36,901 bases of DNA from NCBI GenBank assembly GCA_016189835.1, contig JACPRU010000016.1, forward strand, positions 1 through 36,901, in the 5' to 3' direction. Within the stretch, counting starts at the first letter, position 1; the number at the start of each line of letters is the position of its first letter. Source of the stretch: Deltaproteobacteria bacterium. GTDB taxonomy: Bacteria > Desulfobacterota > Binatia > JACPRU01. This document shows, piece by piece, positions 29,211 to 36,901 of the stretch. A program made the translations under genes and the position numbers. The notes below the pieces were generated by a model, which saw nothing but the letters and a program-made list of their open reading frames with translations, searched no databases and was not told the DNA's origin.

Positions 29211-29222
29211 ACGCGTCCTCCT

Positions 29223-29235
29223 TGCCGAGTCGGCA
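29223..29235. promoter_or_regulatory. T-N11-A palindrome, candidate LysR-type regulator box
   Basis: TGCCGA G TCGGCA is a perfect 13-base palindrome with the T-N11-A form of LysR-family binding sites. It lies in the 79-base space between the VOC gene and the divergent LysR gene, next to the VOC ribosome site. A second symmetric site, ATAA-N7-TTAT (about 29271-29285), lies just before the LysR ATG. Confidence 0.5.
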
Positions 29236-29289
29236 CCGATGACGTTAGTCTAATTTCACCGGTCGTTCGCGATAACTCTCTCTTATTCG

Positions 29290-30207
29290 ATGCACATCGA
29301 AACGCTCAAGGTCTTCTGCGACGTCGTCGAGACCCGCAGCTTCTCCGCCGCGGCGTCGCAGAACTTCGTCACCCAGTCCGCGGTCAGCCAGCAGATTCGC
29401 GCGCTCGAGACCAAGTACGAGTGCAAGTTGATCGAGCGGACGCGGGGCGCGGTGCAGGTCACGCCCGCGGGCGAGATCGTCTACCAGGCGAGCAAGGAGA
29501 TCGTGCAGCGCCACCTCGAGATGGAGGGCAGCCTGCAGTCGATGAACCACCGGGTCGGCGGCACGCTGCGCATCGCCACGGTCTACAGCGTCGGCCTCTA
29601 CGAGCTGTCCTCCCCGCTGCGCTCCTTCCTGCGCGCCTACCCGCAGGTCAAGGTGCACCTCGATTACAGCCGTTCGAACAAGATCCACGAGGACGTGCTG
29701 CGCGGCGTGATTGATCTCGGCATCGTCGCCTATCCGTCCAAGCGCCCGTACCTGGTGATCCTGCCGTTTCGCGAGGATCGCCTGGTGCTGATCTGCCATC
29801 CGCAGCATCCGCTCGCCTCCAGCAGGCAGATCCCGATCAACAAGGTTCACGGCGAAGCGGCCATCGGCTTCGAGCGCGACATCGCCACGCGCCGTTCCAT
29901 CGATCGCGCGCTGCGGTCGCGCGGCGTGGCGCTGCGCTACGTCGCCGAGGTCGACAACATCGACACCATCAAGCGCTTCGTCGAGGTCGGTCAAGGGGTG
30001 GCGATCGTCCCGGAACCGGCGGTGCAGTCCGAGGTGAAGAGCGAGACGCTGACCGCGGTGGAGTTCAGCGACGAGCGGATCTCGCGTCCGCTGGCGATCG
30101 TTCACCGCAAGGGAAAGCAATTCTCGCTCGCCGCGCAGCGCTTCGTGGAGTTCCTGACGATCAAGGACGCGCTCGACGAGGTCGGCGCGAAGGTCGAGGC
30201 GGGCTGA
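29290..30207 (+). CDS. LysR-family transcriptional regulator
   Basis: A 305-residue regulator. The N-terminal winged helix-turn-helix (residues 1-60; SFSAAASQNFVTQSAVSQQI then RALETKYECKLIER) is typical of LysR proteins. A linker helix follows and then an effector-binding domain (TLRIATVYSVGLYELSSPLR, then LDLGIVAYP-like and GQGVAIVPEPAV) that looks most like the CysB/CbbR branch. The effector is unknown. It is divergent from the VOC gene with likely operator palindromes between, so auto-regulation and control of the VOC gene are expected. An AT-rich stretch just before the ATG stands out from the GC-rich background. Confidence 0.92.
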   Translation: MHIETLKVFCDVVETRSFSAAASQNFVTQSAVSQQIRALETKYECKLIERTRGAVQVTPAGEIVYQASKEIVQRHLEMEGSLQSMNHRVGGTLRIATVYSVGLYELSSPLRSFLRAYPQVKVHLDYSRSNKIHEDVLRGVIDLGIVAYPSKRPYLVILPFREDRLVLICHPQHPLASSRQIPINKVHGEAAIGFERDIATRRSIDRALRSRGVALRYVAEVDNIDTIKRFVEVGQGVAIVPEPAVQSEVKSETLTAVEFSDERISRPLAIVHRKGKQFSLAAQRFVEFLTIKDALDEVGAKVEAG

Positions 30208-30237
30208 AACGTCGACGGGCGGGTCCCGCGGCCGCTG

Positions 30238-31770
30238 TCAGCGAGTATCGGCGGATCTCCGCGGGGCGGCCCCGCGGGTGGGCGCGAGAGACGTGAAGAA
30301 CTCCCGGAGCTTCTCCCGCCGTGCCGCGGGCACGTAATCGATGTTCATGCGCCGCTCGTTCACCTCCCAGTACTTCTCGCGCGTGACGCCCAGGAGGTCG
30401 TCGCGGATGTCCGCGACGAGGTCGTCGGGGAGTCCGGCGAAGCTCCGCGCGACGCGCTGCGCGGCGTCGGTCTCGCCGCGCAGGAGAAAGAAGCTCGCCG
30501 CCAGCGCCTGGGCCTTCTTCACGCCGGAAAGAGGGGCGGGCGCCGCCGCGTCGTACCGCAGCAGGTGATCGAGCAGGACCTCGCGGTTGGGAGCCCCCGC
30601 CGCCCACGCCTGCTCGACCAGGGCGCCGAGATCGTGCGCGACCAGCTCGACCACGAAGGACATCTGCTGCTCGCGGGCCACGCTGCCGTAGTAGACGAAG
30701 TGGTCGGCGATGTCGTCCAGCTCCTCGGGCTGTTCCGCGCAGAGCGCCTCGGCGAAGGTCCGGTACTGATCGAAGACGATGAAGAGCGCGCGCACGTCGC
30801 GGCGGTTGAGCGCGAGCCGCAGGAACGTGTTGAAGTAGCCGATCACCATCTCGCGCAGAGCGGCGTCGGCGCGCACCGGCTTCTCGACGCCGAGCCGGCG
30901 AGTCACCCGGGAGATCGTGCTCACCAGGTCGTGCATACGGGGGATCGCCGCGCTCATCACCTGCCGGAGCTGCGACAGGATCTTCATCTCGACCCAGCTG
31001 CGGCTCGCGGCCAGCTCGTCCACCGCCTTGGAAGAGAAGCCGAGGAACAGGCCGGGATCGGCATCGAACCAGGCCGGCGGCAGCGCGGCCTTCACCCTCC
31101 ACAGCTCGCGTGCCACCCGCTCGAGCGACAGCACGCTCTCGATGGCGGTGCTGCGGTCGGCACGCTCCACGGAGCGGATGGCGACGTCGGCGACGTGCTC
31201 GATGCCCTCGGCCACCTGCGTGCGCAGCGCCGCGACGCGCGAAGGGCGAAGCCCGGTGCCTCCCAGCCCGGCGGCGATCTCGGCCTCGAGCCGCCGCAAC
31301 AGCGAGTTCGGGTGCAGAAAGCGAAACACGTAATAGAGGTAGGGGATGACCAGCGTGAAGCAGGCGATCGTCAGCAGCAGCGAACCGTACAGCGCCAGCG
31401 CGGCGACGAAATCCTGCTTCTGGCCGGTGCCGGCCCAGATCACGCCCAGGCTGTTCACCAGCACCAGGGTGAGCATGCCGCGGTTCACCGGGTCGCGGAC
31501 GAACAGCTCGAGGAACTTGACCGAGTACATGTTGGCGGTGAGCGGCACCGCGATCGCCACGGTGGTGAACACCACGGCGAGGATCTGGTTCGAGCTGCGG
31601 CTGAGCAGGTTCGTCAGGTGGCGCGCCTCGTTGACGTCGAAGCGCGCGAGATCGGAGAGCGGGCGGCCCTGCCAGAGGAGGTCGGCGGCGAGCCCCGCCG
31701 CCGCGACCGCGGCCAAGCCGCCCATCACCGCGACCATGCCGCGCGAGAAGTCGAACGGGGAGCGGTGCAT
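30238..31770 (-). CDS. DUF2254-like integral membrane protein
   Basis: A 510-residue protein with about four membrane segments in the first 150 residues (near 11-30, 61-80, 99-114 and 121-150) and a long cytosolic helical C-terminal part. The segment FTTVAIAVPLTANMYSVKFL followed by ELFVRDPVNRGMLTL resembles DUF2254 membrane proteins, whose function is unknown. The C-terminal part (from about 170) is helical and charged, with no recognised domain. It is the last gene of the cyclase-PAP operon, starting 23 bases after the PAP stop. The ATG at 31770 has only a weak ribosome site. DUF2254 proteins are not well characterised, so transport, channel or sensing roles are all possible. Confidence 0.75.
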   Translation of the reverse strand: MHRSPFDFSRGMVAVMGGLAAVAAAGLAADLLWQGRPLSDLARFDVNEARHLTNLLSRSSNQILAVVFTTVAIAVPLTANMYSVKFLELFVRDPVNRGMLTLVLVNSLGVIWAGTGQKQDFVAALALYGSLLLTIACFTLVIPYLYYVFRFLHPNSLLRRLEAEIAAGLGGTGLRPSRVAALRTQVAEGIEHVADVAIRSVERADRSTAIESVLSLERVARELWRVKAALPPAWFDADPGLFLGFSSKAVDELAASRSWVEMKILSQLRQVMSAAIPRMHDLVSTISRVTRRLGVEKPVRADAALREMVIGYFNTFLRLALNRRDVRALFIVFDQYRTFAEALCAEQPEELDDIADHFVYYGSVAREQQMSFVVELVAHDLGALVEQAWAAGAPNREVLLDHLLRYDAAAPAPLSGVKKAQALAASFFLLRGETDAAQRVARSFAGLPDDLVADIRDDLLGVTREKYWEVNERRMNIDYVPAARREKLREFFTSLAPTRGAAPRRSADTR

Positions 31771-31793
31771 CGCCACGAAGCCCCGGGCCGGGC

Positions 31794-33272
31794 TCAGGCC
31801 CGCAGCGCGCTCTTCAGCGCCCGATGCACGCTCTTCATGACCTTGATGCGGGCGTGGTTCTTGTCGTCGGCCTCGACCAGCACCCAGGGCGCGGATTCGG
31901 TGCTGGTGCGCTCGATCATCTCGCACGCCGCCGCCACGTAGGCGTCCCACTTCTCGCGATTGCGCCAGTCCTCCTCGGTGAGCTTGTACTGCTTGTAGGG
32001 AGTGACCTCGCGATCCTTGAAGCGCCGCAGCTGCTCCGCGGGGCTGATCATCATCCAGAACTTGAGCAGGATGATGCCGAACTCCGCGAGCTGCTCCTCG
32101 AACGCGTTGATCTCCGTATAGGCGCGCTGCCAGTCCTCCGCGCGGCAGAAGCCCTCGATGCGCTCGACGAGCACGCGGCCGTACCAGGAGCGGTCGTAGA
32201 TGGTGATGCGCCCGAGCCGGGGGAGGCTGCGCCAGAACCGCCACAGATAGGGCCGCACGCGCTCCTCGTCGGTCGGCGCGGCCACCGACTGCACCTGGTA
32301 GTTGCGCGCGTCCACCGCCGAGATCAGCCGCCGGATCGCTCCGCCCTTGCCGGCCGCGTCCGGCCCTTCGAAGAGCAGCAGCAGCGAACGTCGCCGCTCG
32401 CGCAGGCGGCGGGACAGGAGGTTGATGCGCCCCATGTACTTCAGCAGGTCTCGCCGGTACTCGCCGTCGGCCACCCGTTTCGACAGATCGAGCTGCGAGA
32501 TCACGTTCACCGGCTTCGGCTTCGGCCGGTCGGGGACCGGCTTCGAGCGAACGGCGCGCTGCACGCGGTCGAGGCGCTCGCCGAGCATCCGCAGCAAGGT
32601 TTGCGGGACGGCGAGGCTGCGGTAGCGCGCGTCGCTCGCCTCGACGATGTTCCAGGGCGCTTCCGCGGTGCTGGTGCGGCGCAGGGCGTGCTCGGAGATC
32701 TGCCGGAACCGGTCGTACTTCTTGAAGAACTTCCAGTCCTGCTTGGTGACCCGCCAGCTCTGGCGGGGATCGGCCTCGAGCTCCTTCAGGCGCTTGCGCT
32801 GAACGTCCTTGGAGAGGTGCAGCCAGAACTTCGCCAGCAGCACGTTCTCGGCCGCGAGCATTCTCTCGAAGTCGATGATGCGATCGAGCGCTTGATCCAG
32901 CTCGGTGGCGCCGGCGCTGCGAAAGACGCGATCGATGATCGGTGCCGTGTACCACGACCCGAAGAAGATGCCGACGCGGCCCTGCGGCGGCAGCACGCGC
33001 CAGAAGCGCCACATCGGCGGGCGCTCGCGCTCCTCGTCGCTCAGGTCCCACATCGCGTGCACCTCGACGCCGCGCGCGTCCAGCCACTCGAGCAGCAGGT
33101 TCACGGTCTCGGCCTTGCCGGCGCCTTCGACGCCGCCGATCAGGATCACGACCGCGAGCGGCGAAGTCGCCAGCCGCCGCTGCGCGTCGAGCAGCGCCGT
33201 GCGGACCTTCGGAGCCTCACGCTCGAAGGCGCGCTTGCTCAGCCGGTTGCCGATTTCTGCCGTCTCGAACAT
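31794..33272 (-). CDS. pap: Polyphosphate:AMP phosphotransferase (two-domain PPK2)
   Basis: A 492-residue tandem PPK2 protein. The C-terminal copy (about 270-490) carries the working motifs: Walker A EGPDAAGKGG near 306 and DRSWYG near 361 with RFKDRE later. The N-terminal copy (about 20-240) keeps GVEGAGKAE at 47-55 but has FGSWYT instead of DRSWYG, so its catalytic Asp-Arg pair is missing. This match between an inactive first half and active second half is known for class II PPK2 enzymes, which make ADP from AMP and polyphosphate. It starts 11 bases after the cyclase-FHA gene. Alternative activity on GMP cannot be excluded. Confidence 0.93.
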   Translation of the reverse strand: MFETAEIGNRLSKRAFEREAPKVRTALLDAQRRLATSPLAVVILIGGVEGAGKAETVNLLLEWLDARGVEVHAMWDLSDEERERPPMWRFWRVLPPQGRVGIFFGSWYTAPIIDRVFRSAGATELDQALDRIIDFERMLAAENVLLAKFWLHLSKDVQRKRLKELEADPRQSWRVTKQDWKFFKKYDRFRQISEHALRRTSTAEAPWNIVEASDARYRSLAVPQTLLRMLGERLDRVQRAVRSKPVPDRPKPKPVNVISQLDLSKRVADGEYRRDLLKYMGRINLLSRRLRERRRSLLLLFEGPDAAGKGGAIRRLISAVDARNYQVQSVAAPTDEERVRPYLWRFWRSLPRLGRITIYDRSWYGRVLVERIEGFCRAEDWQRAYTEINAFEEQLAEFGIILLKFWMMISPAEQLRRFKDREVTPYKQYKLTEEDWRNREKWDAYVAAACEMIERTSTESAPWVLVEADDKNHARIKVMKSVHRALKSALRA

Positions 33273-33283
33273 CCGGGAGTGCG

Positions 33284-34174
33284 CTATGCGGCGCGGAACT
33301 GCACGGTCACGCGATAACCGATGGCGGGGCCGCCCGTCCGTCCGAGGCAGAACGTGCCGCTCCCCTCCAGCGGGAACTCCGCGTGGTGGAGATGATGCGG
33401 CCGCCCGTCGCCGGGAGTGAGGTAGGTGCCGTTGGTGCTGTGGTCGATCAGGTAGATCTCCGCTTGGCGCCGCGCCACCTCGGCGTGCTCGCGCGAAACC
33501 GCGGGATCCGGGATCATGAGATCGTTGCTCTCCACCCTCCCGATGGTCAGGCGGCTCTTGTCGGGCGCCAGCTCGATCACCCGGCCCTCGTGCGACAGCG
33601 AGAGCCGCACCTCCTGCTGCACGGATGACCGCGACACCAGCACGGTCGAGCTGCCGATCCGCCACTGGACCTCGTGCAGCTCGGCCTCCTCCTGCTTGCC
33701 CCGCAGCGCAAAGCGGCCGATCGGACGGGTGCGGCTGAGCTCGGCCAGCGGCAGCTGCGCGACGACGTCCGCGGTCACGTAGATCTGGTCGCGGCCGGCG
33801 ATGCCCTGCACCCGCGCGGCGACGTTCACGGCGTCCCCGAAGACGTCGCCGCTGGCATCGAAGGTGACCGGACCGAGATCGCCGCCCGAATGGACGCGAA
33901 TGCGCTCGGCCTCCGGCCAACCCTCGTTCGCGGTCTCGAGCGCGGCGTGCGCCGCGATGGCGCCGTCCACCAGGTCCGCCGCGCCGGAAAAGACGGCGAG
34001 CACGCCGTCCCCGAGCGTCTTCACGATCCGCCCGCGGTGGCGCTCGATCTCGGGAACGATCACCGAGAAGCAGCGCCGGACCATCGCGTGCCCCGCCGCC
34101 TCCCCGTGCCGCTCGAAGTAGGCGGTGCTGCCGCACACGTCGACGAACAGGACCGCTGTCGGCTGGGGTTCCAA
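33284..34174 (-). CDS. Class III adenylate cyclase fused to an FHA domain
   Basis: A 296-residue soluble signalling protein. The cyclase domain (1-170) has both metal aspartates, Asp12 (LFVDVCGST) and Asp56 (KTLGDG), and the adenine-selecting pair Lys52 and Asp110, with Asn117 and Arg121 in the VNVAAR motif, all as expected for an active adenylate cyclase. The FHA domain (about 190-275) shows IGRVESNDL, SREHAE and STNGTY, which bind phosphothreonine. The start is TTG at 34174, with AGGA 6 bases upstream; earlier starts add only low-complexity sequence. No membrane or sensor domain precedes it, so activity may be tuned through FHA binding to a phosphorylated partner. Confidence 0.87.
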   Translation of the reverse strand: MEPQPTAVLFVDVCGSTAYFERHGEAAGHAMVRRCFSVIVPEIERHRGRIVKTLGDGVLAVFSGAADLVDGAIAAHAALETANEGWPEAERIRVHSGGDLGPVTFDASGDVFGDAVNVAARVQGIAGRDQIYVTADVVAQLPLAELSRTRPIGRFALRGKQEEAELHEVQWRIGSSTVLVSRSSVQQEVRLSLSHEGRVIELAPDKSRLTIGRVESNDLMIPDPAVSREHAEVARRQAEIYLIDHSTNGTYLTPGDGRPHHLHHAEFPLEGSGTFCLGRTGGPAIGYRVTVQFRAA

Positions 34175-34230
34175 GGCTTTTCCTGCCCGGGCGCGGCGCG
34201 ACCATCGCCCCGGGGAGCAGCATACTGAAA

Positions 34231-34242
34231 CGCGCGCGCGCG
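34231..34242. other. Alternating (CG)6 tract
   Basis: Six uninterrupted CG steps lie in the 179-base divergent region between the cyclase and MFS genes. Such tracts can adopt left-handed DNA under negative supercoiling. No regulatory role can be shown, and the genome is GC-rich enough for it to arise by chance. Confidence 0.5.
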
Positions 34243-34353
34243 CCGCAAACGCTCCGTGTCGGGATCCGTGCCGGGCGGATGCGGCGGTCGCGGGCGACCA
34301 CCGCGCGCCTGGACGCCGGGGGCTGGCGCGGTTAGTGTCCGCCGCCAAAGCCG

Positions 34354-35637
34354 ATGCAGCCCGACCCTCAGGCGGCGCCCGCCGCCACGCCCGATCCCCC
34401 GACCCGCGCCCGCCATCGGCTGGTGGGTTTCACGCTGGCGCTGGTCGCGGTCGCGTACCTCGACCGCGTGTGCATCTCCACGGCCGCGCCGGCGATGAAG
34501 TCCGATCTCTCGCTCGGCGACTCCCAGATGGGGATCGTGTTCAGCGCCTTCACGTTGGCCTACGCGCTCTTCGAGGTGCCGAGCGGCTGGTTCGCCGATC
34601 GCTTCGGGGCCCGGCTGACGCTCACCCGCATCGTCGTGTGGTGGTCGGCGATGACCGCCGCGACCGGCCTGGTGACGGGCTTCGCCTCGCTCGTCTGCGT
34701 GCGCCTGCTGTTCGGCATGGGCGAGGCCGGCACCTTTCCGGCAACCGCGCGTGCCTACGCCCGCTGGTTGCCCGAATCCGAGCGCGGGCGCTCGTTCGGC
34801 CTCGCCATCATGACCGGGGCGCTCGGCGGCGCCGCGACTCAGCCGCTGGTCGTCGGCTTGCTCTCGATCACGACCTGGCGGGTGACGTTCGCGGTGTTCG
34901 GCGCGGTCGGCCTGCTGTGGGCGGCGGCGTGGTGGCGATGGTTCCGCGACGATCCCCACCAGCATCCCGCGGTCAACGACACCGAGCTGCGCGAGATCGT
35001 CGCCGGCGGCGGGGGACAGCGCCCGCACGGACCCGTGCCGTGGCCGGCGTTGATCGCCAACCGCTCGCTGCTCGCGCTCTGCGGGATGTACGGCGCCGGC
35101 ATCTACGGCTGGTACTTCTACCTGACGTGGCTGCCGACCTACCTGCTGCGGGCGCGAGGCTTCGATCTGCGCCACACGGGCTGGCTCGCCGCGCTGCCGC
35201 TCGTGGCGATCGCCGCGGGGGTCTTCCTCGGCGGCTGGCTGAGCGACCGTCTCGCCCGCCGGGTCGGCCGCCGGGTCGGGCGCCGGGCTCCGGGCGTGGT
35301 CGGATTTCCGCTCGCCGCGCTGGCCGTCGCGGCGGCGGTGACCACCGCCGACCCGCTGAGCTCCGCGCTGCTGCTCGCCGCGGGCGCCGGCCTCGCCGCG
35401 CTCGGCGTCGCGCCCGCCTGGGCGGTGTCGACCGAGATCGGCGGCGCGCACGCCGGCGTGGTGACCGGGGCGATGAACATGTTCGGCAATCTCGGCGGCG
35501 CGCTGAGCCCGCTGGTCGTGGGCTTCTGCCTCGAGCGCTGGGGATCGTGGCAGGCGCCGCTGTTCAGCGTCGCGGCGCTCTACGGGGTGGCGGCCGTGTG
35601 CTGGCTGCTCGTCGACCCGGACGAACGCGTCGCGTGA
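34354..35637 (+). CDS. MFS transporter, anion:cation symporter (ACS)-like
   Basis: A 427-residue inner-membrane carrier with 12 predicted helices. The opening VGFTLALVAVAYLDRVCIST, the loop 2-3 motif GWFADRFGARL, the signature RLLFGMGEAGTFPATARAYA and the loop 8-9 copy GGWLSDRLARR are typical of the ACS family (sialate, hexuronate, organic acid symporters). The substrate cannot be told. There is no obvious ribosome site before the ATG, so the exact start is not certain. It is divergent from the cyclase and convergent with dedA, with 21 bases between their stops. Confidence 0.9.
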   Translation: MQPDPQAAPAATPDPPTRARHRLVGFTLALVAVAYLDRVCISTAAPAMKSDLSLGDSQMGIVFSAFTLAYALFEVPSGWFADRFGARLTLTRIVVWWSAMTAATGLVTGFASLVCVRLLFGMGEAGTFPATARAYARWLPESERGRSFGLAIMTGALGGAATQPLVVGLLSITTWRVTFAVFGAVGLLWAAAWWRWFRDDPHQHPAVNDTELREIVAGGGGQRPHGPVPWPALIANRSLLALCGMYGAGIYGWYFYLTWLPTYLLRARGFDLRHTGWLAALPLVAIAAGVFLGGWLSDRLARRVGRRVGRRAPGVVGFPLAALAVAAAVTTADPLSSALLLAAGAGLAALGVAPAWAVSTEIGGAHAGVVTGAMNMFGNLGGALSPLVVGFCLERWGSWQAPLFSVAALYGVAAVCWLLVDPDERVA

Positions 35638-35658
35638 CCCCGCGGCCGCCCGAGCGCG

Positions 35659-36291
35659 TCAATTCGCGGCCGGACGCAGCTTGGCCTTGGCGAACTCGAC
35701 GACGCCCGGCAGGATCGACAGGAAGATCACGATCGCGATGACGAGATGGATGTTCTTCTCGATGTTCGGGACGCTGCGCCCGAGCGCATAGCCGCCGAGC
35801 GTGAGCCCCCAGACCCACGACACCCCGCCGATCACGTTGTAGGCGACGAAGCGCCGGTACTCCATCTTGCCGACGCCCGCCACCACCGGGGCGAACGTGC
35901 GGATGATCGGGATGAAGCGGGCGAGGATGATCGTCTTCCCGCCGTGGCGATCGTAGAAGCGCTGGGCGCGCTCGGCGTGACGCCGATGGAAGAACAGCGA
36001 GTCCTCGCGGTTGAAGATCCTCGGTCCGACCGTGCAGCCGAGGTAGTAGCCGAGCTGGTCGCCGCTCACCGCCGCGGCGGTGAGCAGAGCGATCACGGCG
36101 GTGATGTCGAGCGCGCCGGCGGCGGCGAAGATGCCGGCGGTCACCAGCAGCGAGTCGCCGGGGAGAAAGAAGCCGAACATCAAGCCGGTCTCGGTGAACA
36201 CGATCGCGGTGAGCAGCACGAGGCCGCCCCACTCGATGATGCCGCGCACGTCGTAGATCTGGTGCAGCAACGTCACGATCGAATCCATCAT
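35659..36291 (-). CDS. DedA-family membrane protein
   Basis: A 210-residue inner-membrane protein of the DedA (VTT) superfamily. These proteins flip or scramble lipids, including undecaprenyl phosphate or phosphatidylethanolamine, and affect membrane potential. Key motifs are FLPGDSLLVTAG (about 41-52) and the second re-entrant motif ARFIPIIRTFAPVVAG (about 125-140), with helices to the C-terminus. The protein begins MMDS; TAGGAG is about 8 bases upstream of the first ATG. It is convergent with the MFS gene and divergent from the lipoprotein gene. Confidence 0.93.
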   Translation of the reverse strand: MMDSIVTLLHQIYDVRGIIEWGGLVLLTAIVFTETGLMFGFFLPGDSLLVTAGIFAAAGALDITAVIALLTAAAVSGDQLGYYLGCTVGPRIFNREDSLFFHRRHAERAQRFYDRHGGKTIILARFIPIIRTFAPVVAGVGKMEYRRFVAYNVIGGVSWVWGLTLGGYALGRSVPNIEKNIHLVIAIVIFLSILPGVVEFAKAKLRPAAN

Positions 36292-36331
36292 GGCTCGCGC
36301 TCCTAGCAGGGGCCTCGCCGCCGGTCCATCG

Positions 36332-36341
36332 CCCCCCCCCC
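36332..36341. other. Run of ten C bases
   Basis: A homopolymeric tract between the divergent dedA and lipoprotein genes. Slippage here could vary promoter spacing, or the count may be a sequencing error. Neither can be decided from one sequence. Confidence 0.6.
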
Positions 36342-36395
36342 GCGCACCCCGCGACCCGCGTCGCTTTGCGACGCTTCGCTTGCTACGCTCCGCGC

Positions 36396-36863
36396 ATGGC
36401 GCGCCTCAGCCGGATCGGCGCGGTGCTGGCCGCCGCCGCGTGGATCGGCGCCTGCGCCTCGTTGCATCGCGCGGGCCCGGCCGGGGCGCTTCGCCGGCCG
36501 CCGGCGCCCCGCCTGTCCCTGGACCCCGAGATCTCGCCCGTTCCCTTCCGCTGGCTCGCCGACGACGCGGTCCTGGTGGCGCCGGGGATCGGCGCGCGCA
36601 AGCTCGCGAGCTTCGGGAACTACGTCAGCCGGGCGGCGCAGAAGCTCCCGCACGTGCGGCTCTCGGTGTGGGACGACGAGGCCGCGTGGCAGGCCGCCGG
36701 CGCGCGCGCGGACGAGGAAGAAGCGCCCGCTCACCGGCGCGCCGAGTACCGGAAAGAGGTGTCCGCGCTCGAGCCGGCCGACCGCTACCTGGTGTTCAGC
36801 GCGAAGGGCGAGGTCGTCTACCAGCGCGATTTTCGCTCCTGGCCACTGAGCGACCTGGACTGA
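36396..36863 (+). CDS. Predicted lipoprotein, 155 residues, unknown function
   Basis: The N-terminus MARLSRIGAVLAAAAWIGAC ends in a lipobox (I-G-A-C), with lipidated Cys at 20. The mature part has a Pro/Arg-rich linker (20-48) and then a compact region (PFRWLADDAVLVAPGIGARK to the end). ATG at 36396 is preferred over an in-frame TTG 30 bases earlier because the shorter protein has a normal signal peptide. It is divergent from dedA and is followed at once by another possible start. No known family was recognised. Confidence 0.68.
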   Translation: MARLSRIGAVLAAAAWIGACASLHRAGPAGALRRPPAPRLSLDPEISPVPFRWLADDAVLVAPGIGARKLASFGNYVSRAAQKLPHVRLSVWDDEAAWQAAGARADEEEAPAHRRAEYRKEVSALEPADRYLVFSAKGEVVYQRDFRSWPLSDLD

Positions 36864-36870
36864 GGGGCCG

Positions 36871-36901
36871 ATGGGCACCACCGACCGGATCGAAGCTCGG
36901 C
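36871..36901 (+). CDS. Start of a further gene, cut by the window end
   Basis: An ATG at 36871 with GAGGGG a few bases upstream opens a frame (MGTTDRIEAR) running off the window 7 bases after the lipoprotein stop. Only ten codons are visible, so its identity cannot be assessed. Confidence 0.35.
   Translation, partial: MGTTDRIEAR

Noticed and set aside
36332-36341. Poly-C tract as a phase-variation switch
   Set aside because: A single sequence cannot show length variation, and it sits outside both coding regions in a GC-rich spacer.
36366-36863. Longer lipoprotein starting with TTG at 36366
   Set aside because: The extra ten residues would place an arginine- and tyrosine-bearing segment ahead of a normal signal peptide that begins at the ATG at 36396.

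Overview
The window is a dense, GC-rich (near 70% by eye), chromosome-like stretch from a Gram-negative bacterium. Evidence for an outer membrane is a SurA-type periplasmic chaperone, a PpiD-like membrane-anchored foldase, a BamE-like lipoprotein and two further lipoproteins. The mix of a 2-oxoacid:ferredoxin oxidoreductase with a seven-iron ferredoxin, DUF1329, an LLM flavin/F420 oxidoreductase, DUF4911 and several lineage-restricted short proteins suggests an uncultured deltaproteobacterium-like lineage (Binatota/Desulfobacterota type). That placement is inference from gene content only. No phage, plasmid, transposase, CRISPR, rRNA or tRNA was seen.

Layout. 1-486: a DUF4911-like gene whose 3' end is repeated in inverted orientation at the very edge of the window. 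550-5728: rightward genes for a PpiD-like foldase, an alpha/beta hydrolase, two unknown proteins, a metallo-beta-lactamase-fold hydrolase, a tiny membrane protein and a cold-shock protein. 5881-6234: a seven-iron ferredoxin. 6247-9080 (leftward): an unknown protein, a lipoprotein and leucyl aminopeptidase. 9081-9389: a palindrome-rich spacer with a possible 42-codon gene. 9390-12286 (leftward): korB and korA behind a clear sigma70-type promoter. 12432-14536: an unknown protein, iscA-like and iscS, the last two behind a near-consensus promoter that overlaps the uvrA stop codon. 14607-23138 (leftward): uvrA, pdxA, surA and mfd, with mfd and surA overlapping by 3 bases. 23341-24618: DUF1329, converging on and overlapping a low-molecular-weight phosphatase gene. 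25172-29210 (leftward): an SDR, a small exported protein, a BamE-like lipoprotein, an LLM oxidoreductase, an EVE protein and a VOC protein, the last divergent from a LysR regulator (29290-30207). 30238-34174 (leftward): an operon of a class III adenylate cyclase fused to FHA, a two-domain polyphosphate:AMP phosphotransferase and a DUF2254-like membrane protein. 34354-36901: an MFS transporter, DedA, a lipoprotein and the start of another gene.

Themes. (a) Nucleotide excision repair (uvrA, mfd) shares a strand with periplasmic folding (surA) and vitamin B6 synthesis (pdxA). (b) Fe-S and low-potential electron metabolism: ferredoxin, KorAB, IscS and IscA. (c) A compact cAMP/FHA/polyphosphate/membrane operon at 30238-34174 is the best candidate for an undescribed functional module. 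(d) Several unrelated long intergenic palindromes (9290-9389, 23147-23163, 26215-26260, 28776-28835) look like dispersed REP-type elements, some possibly reused as terminators.
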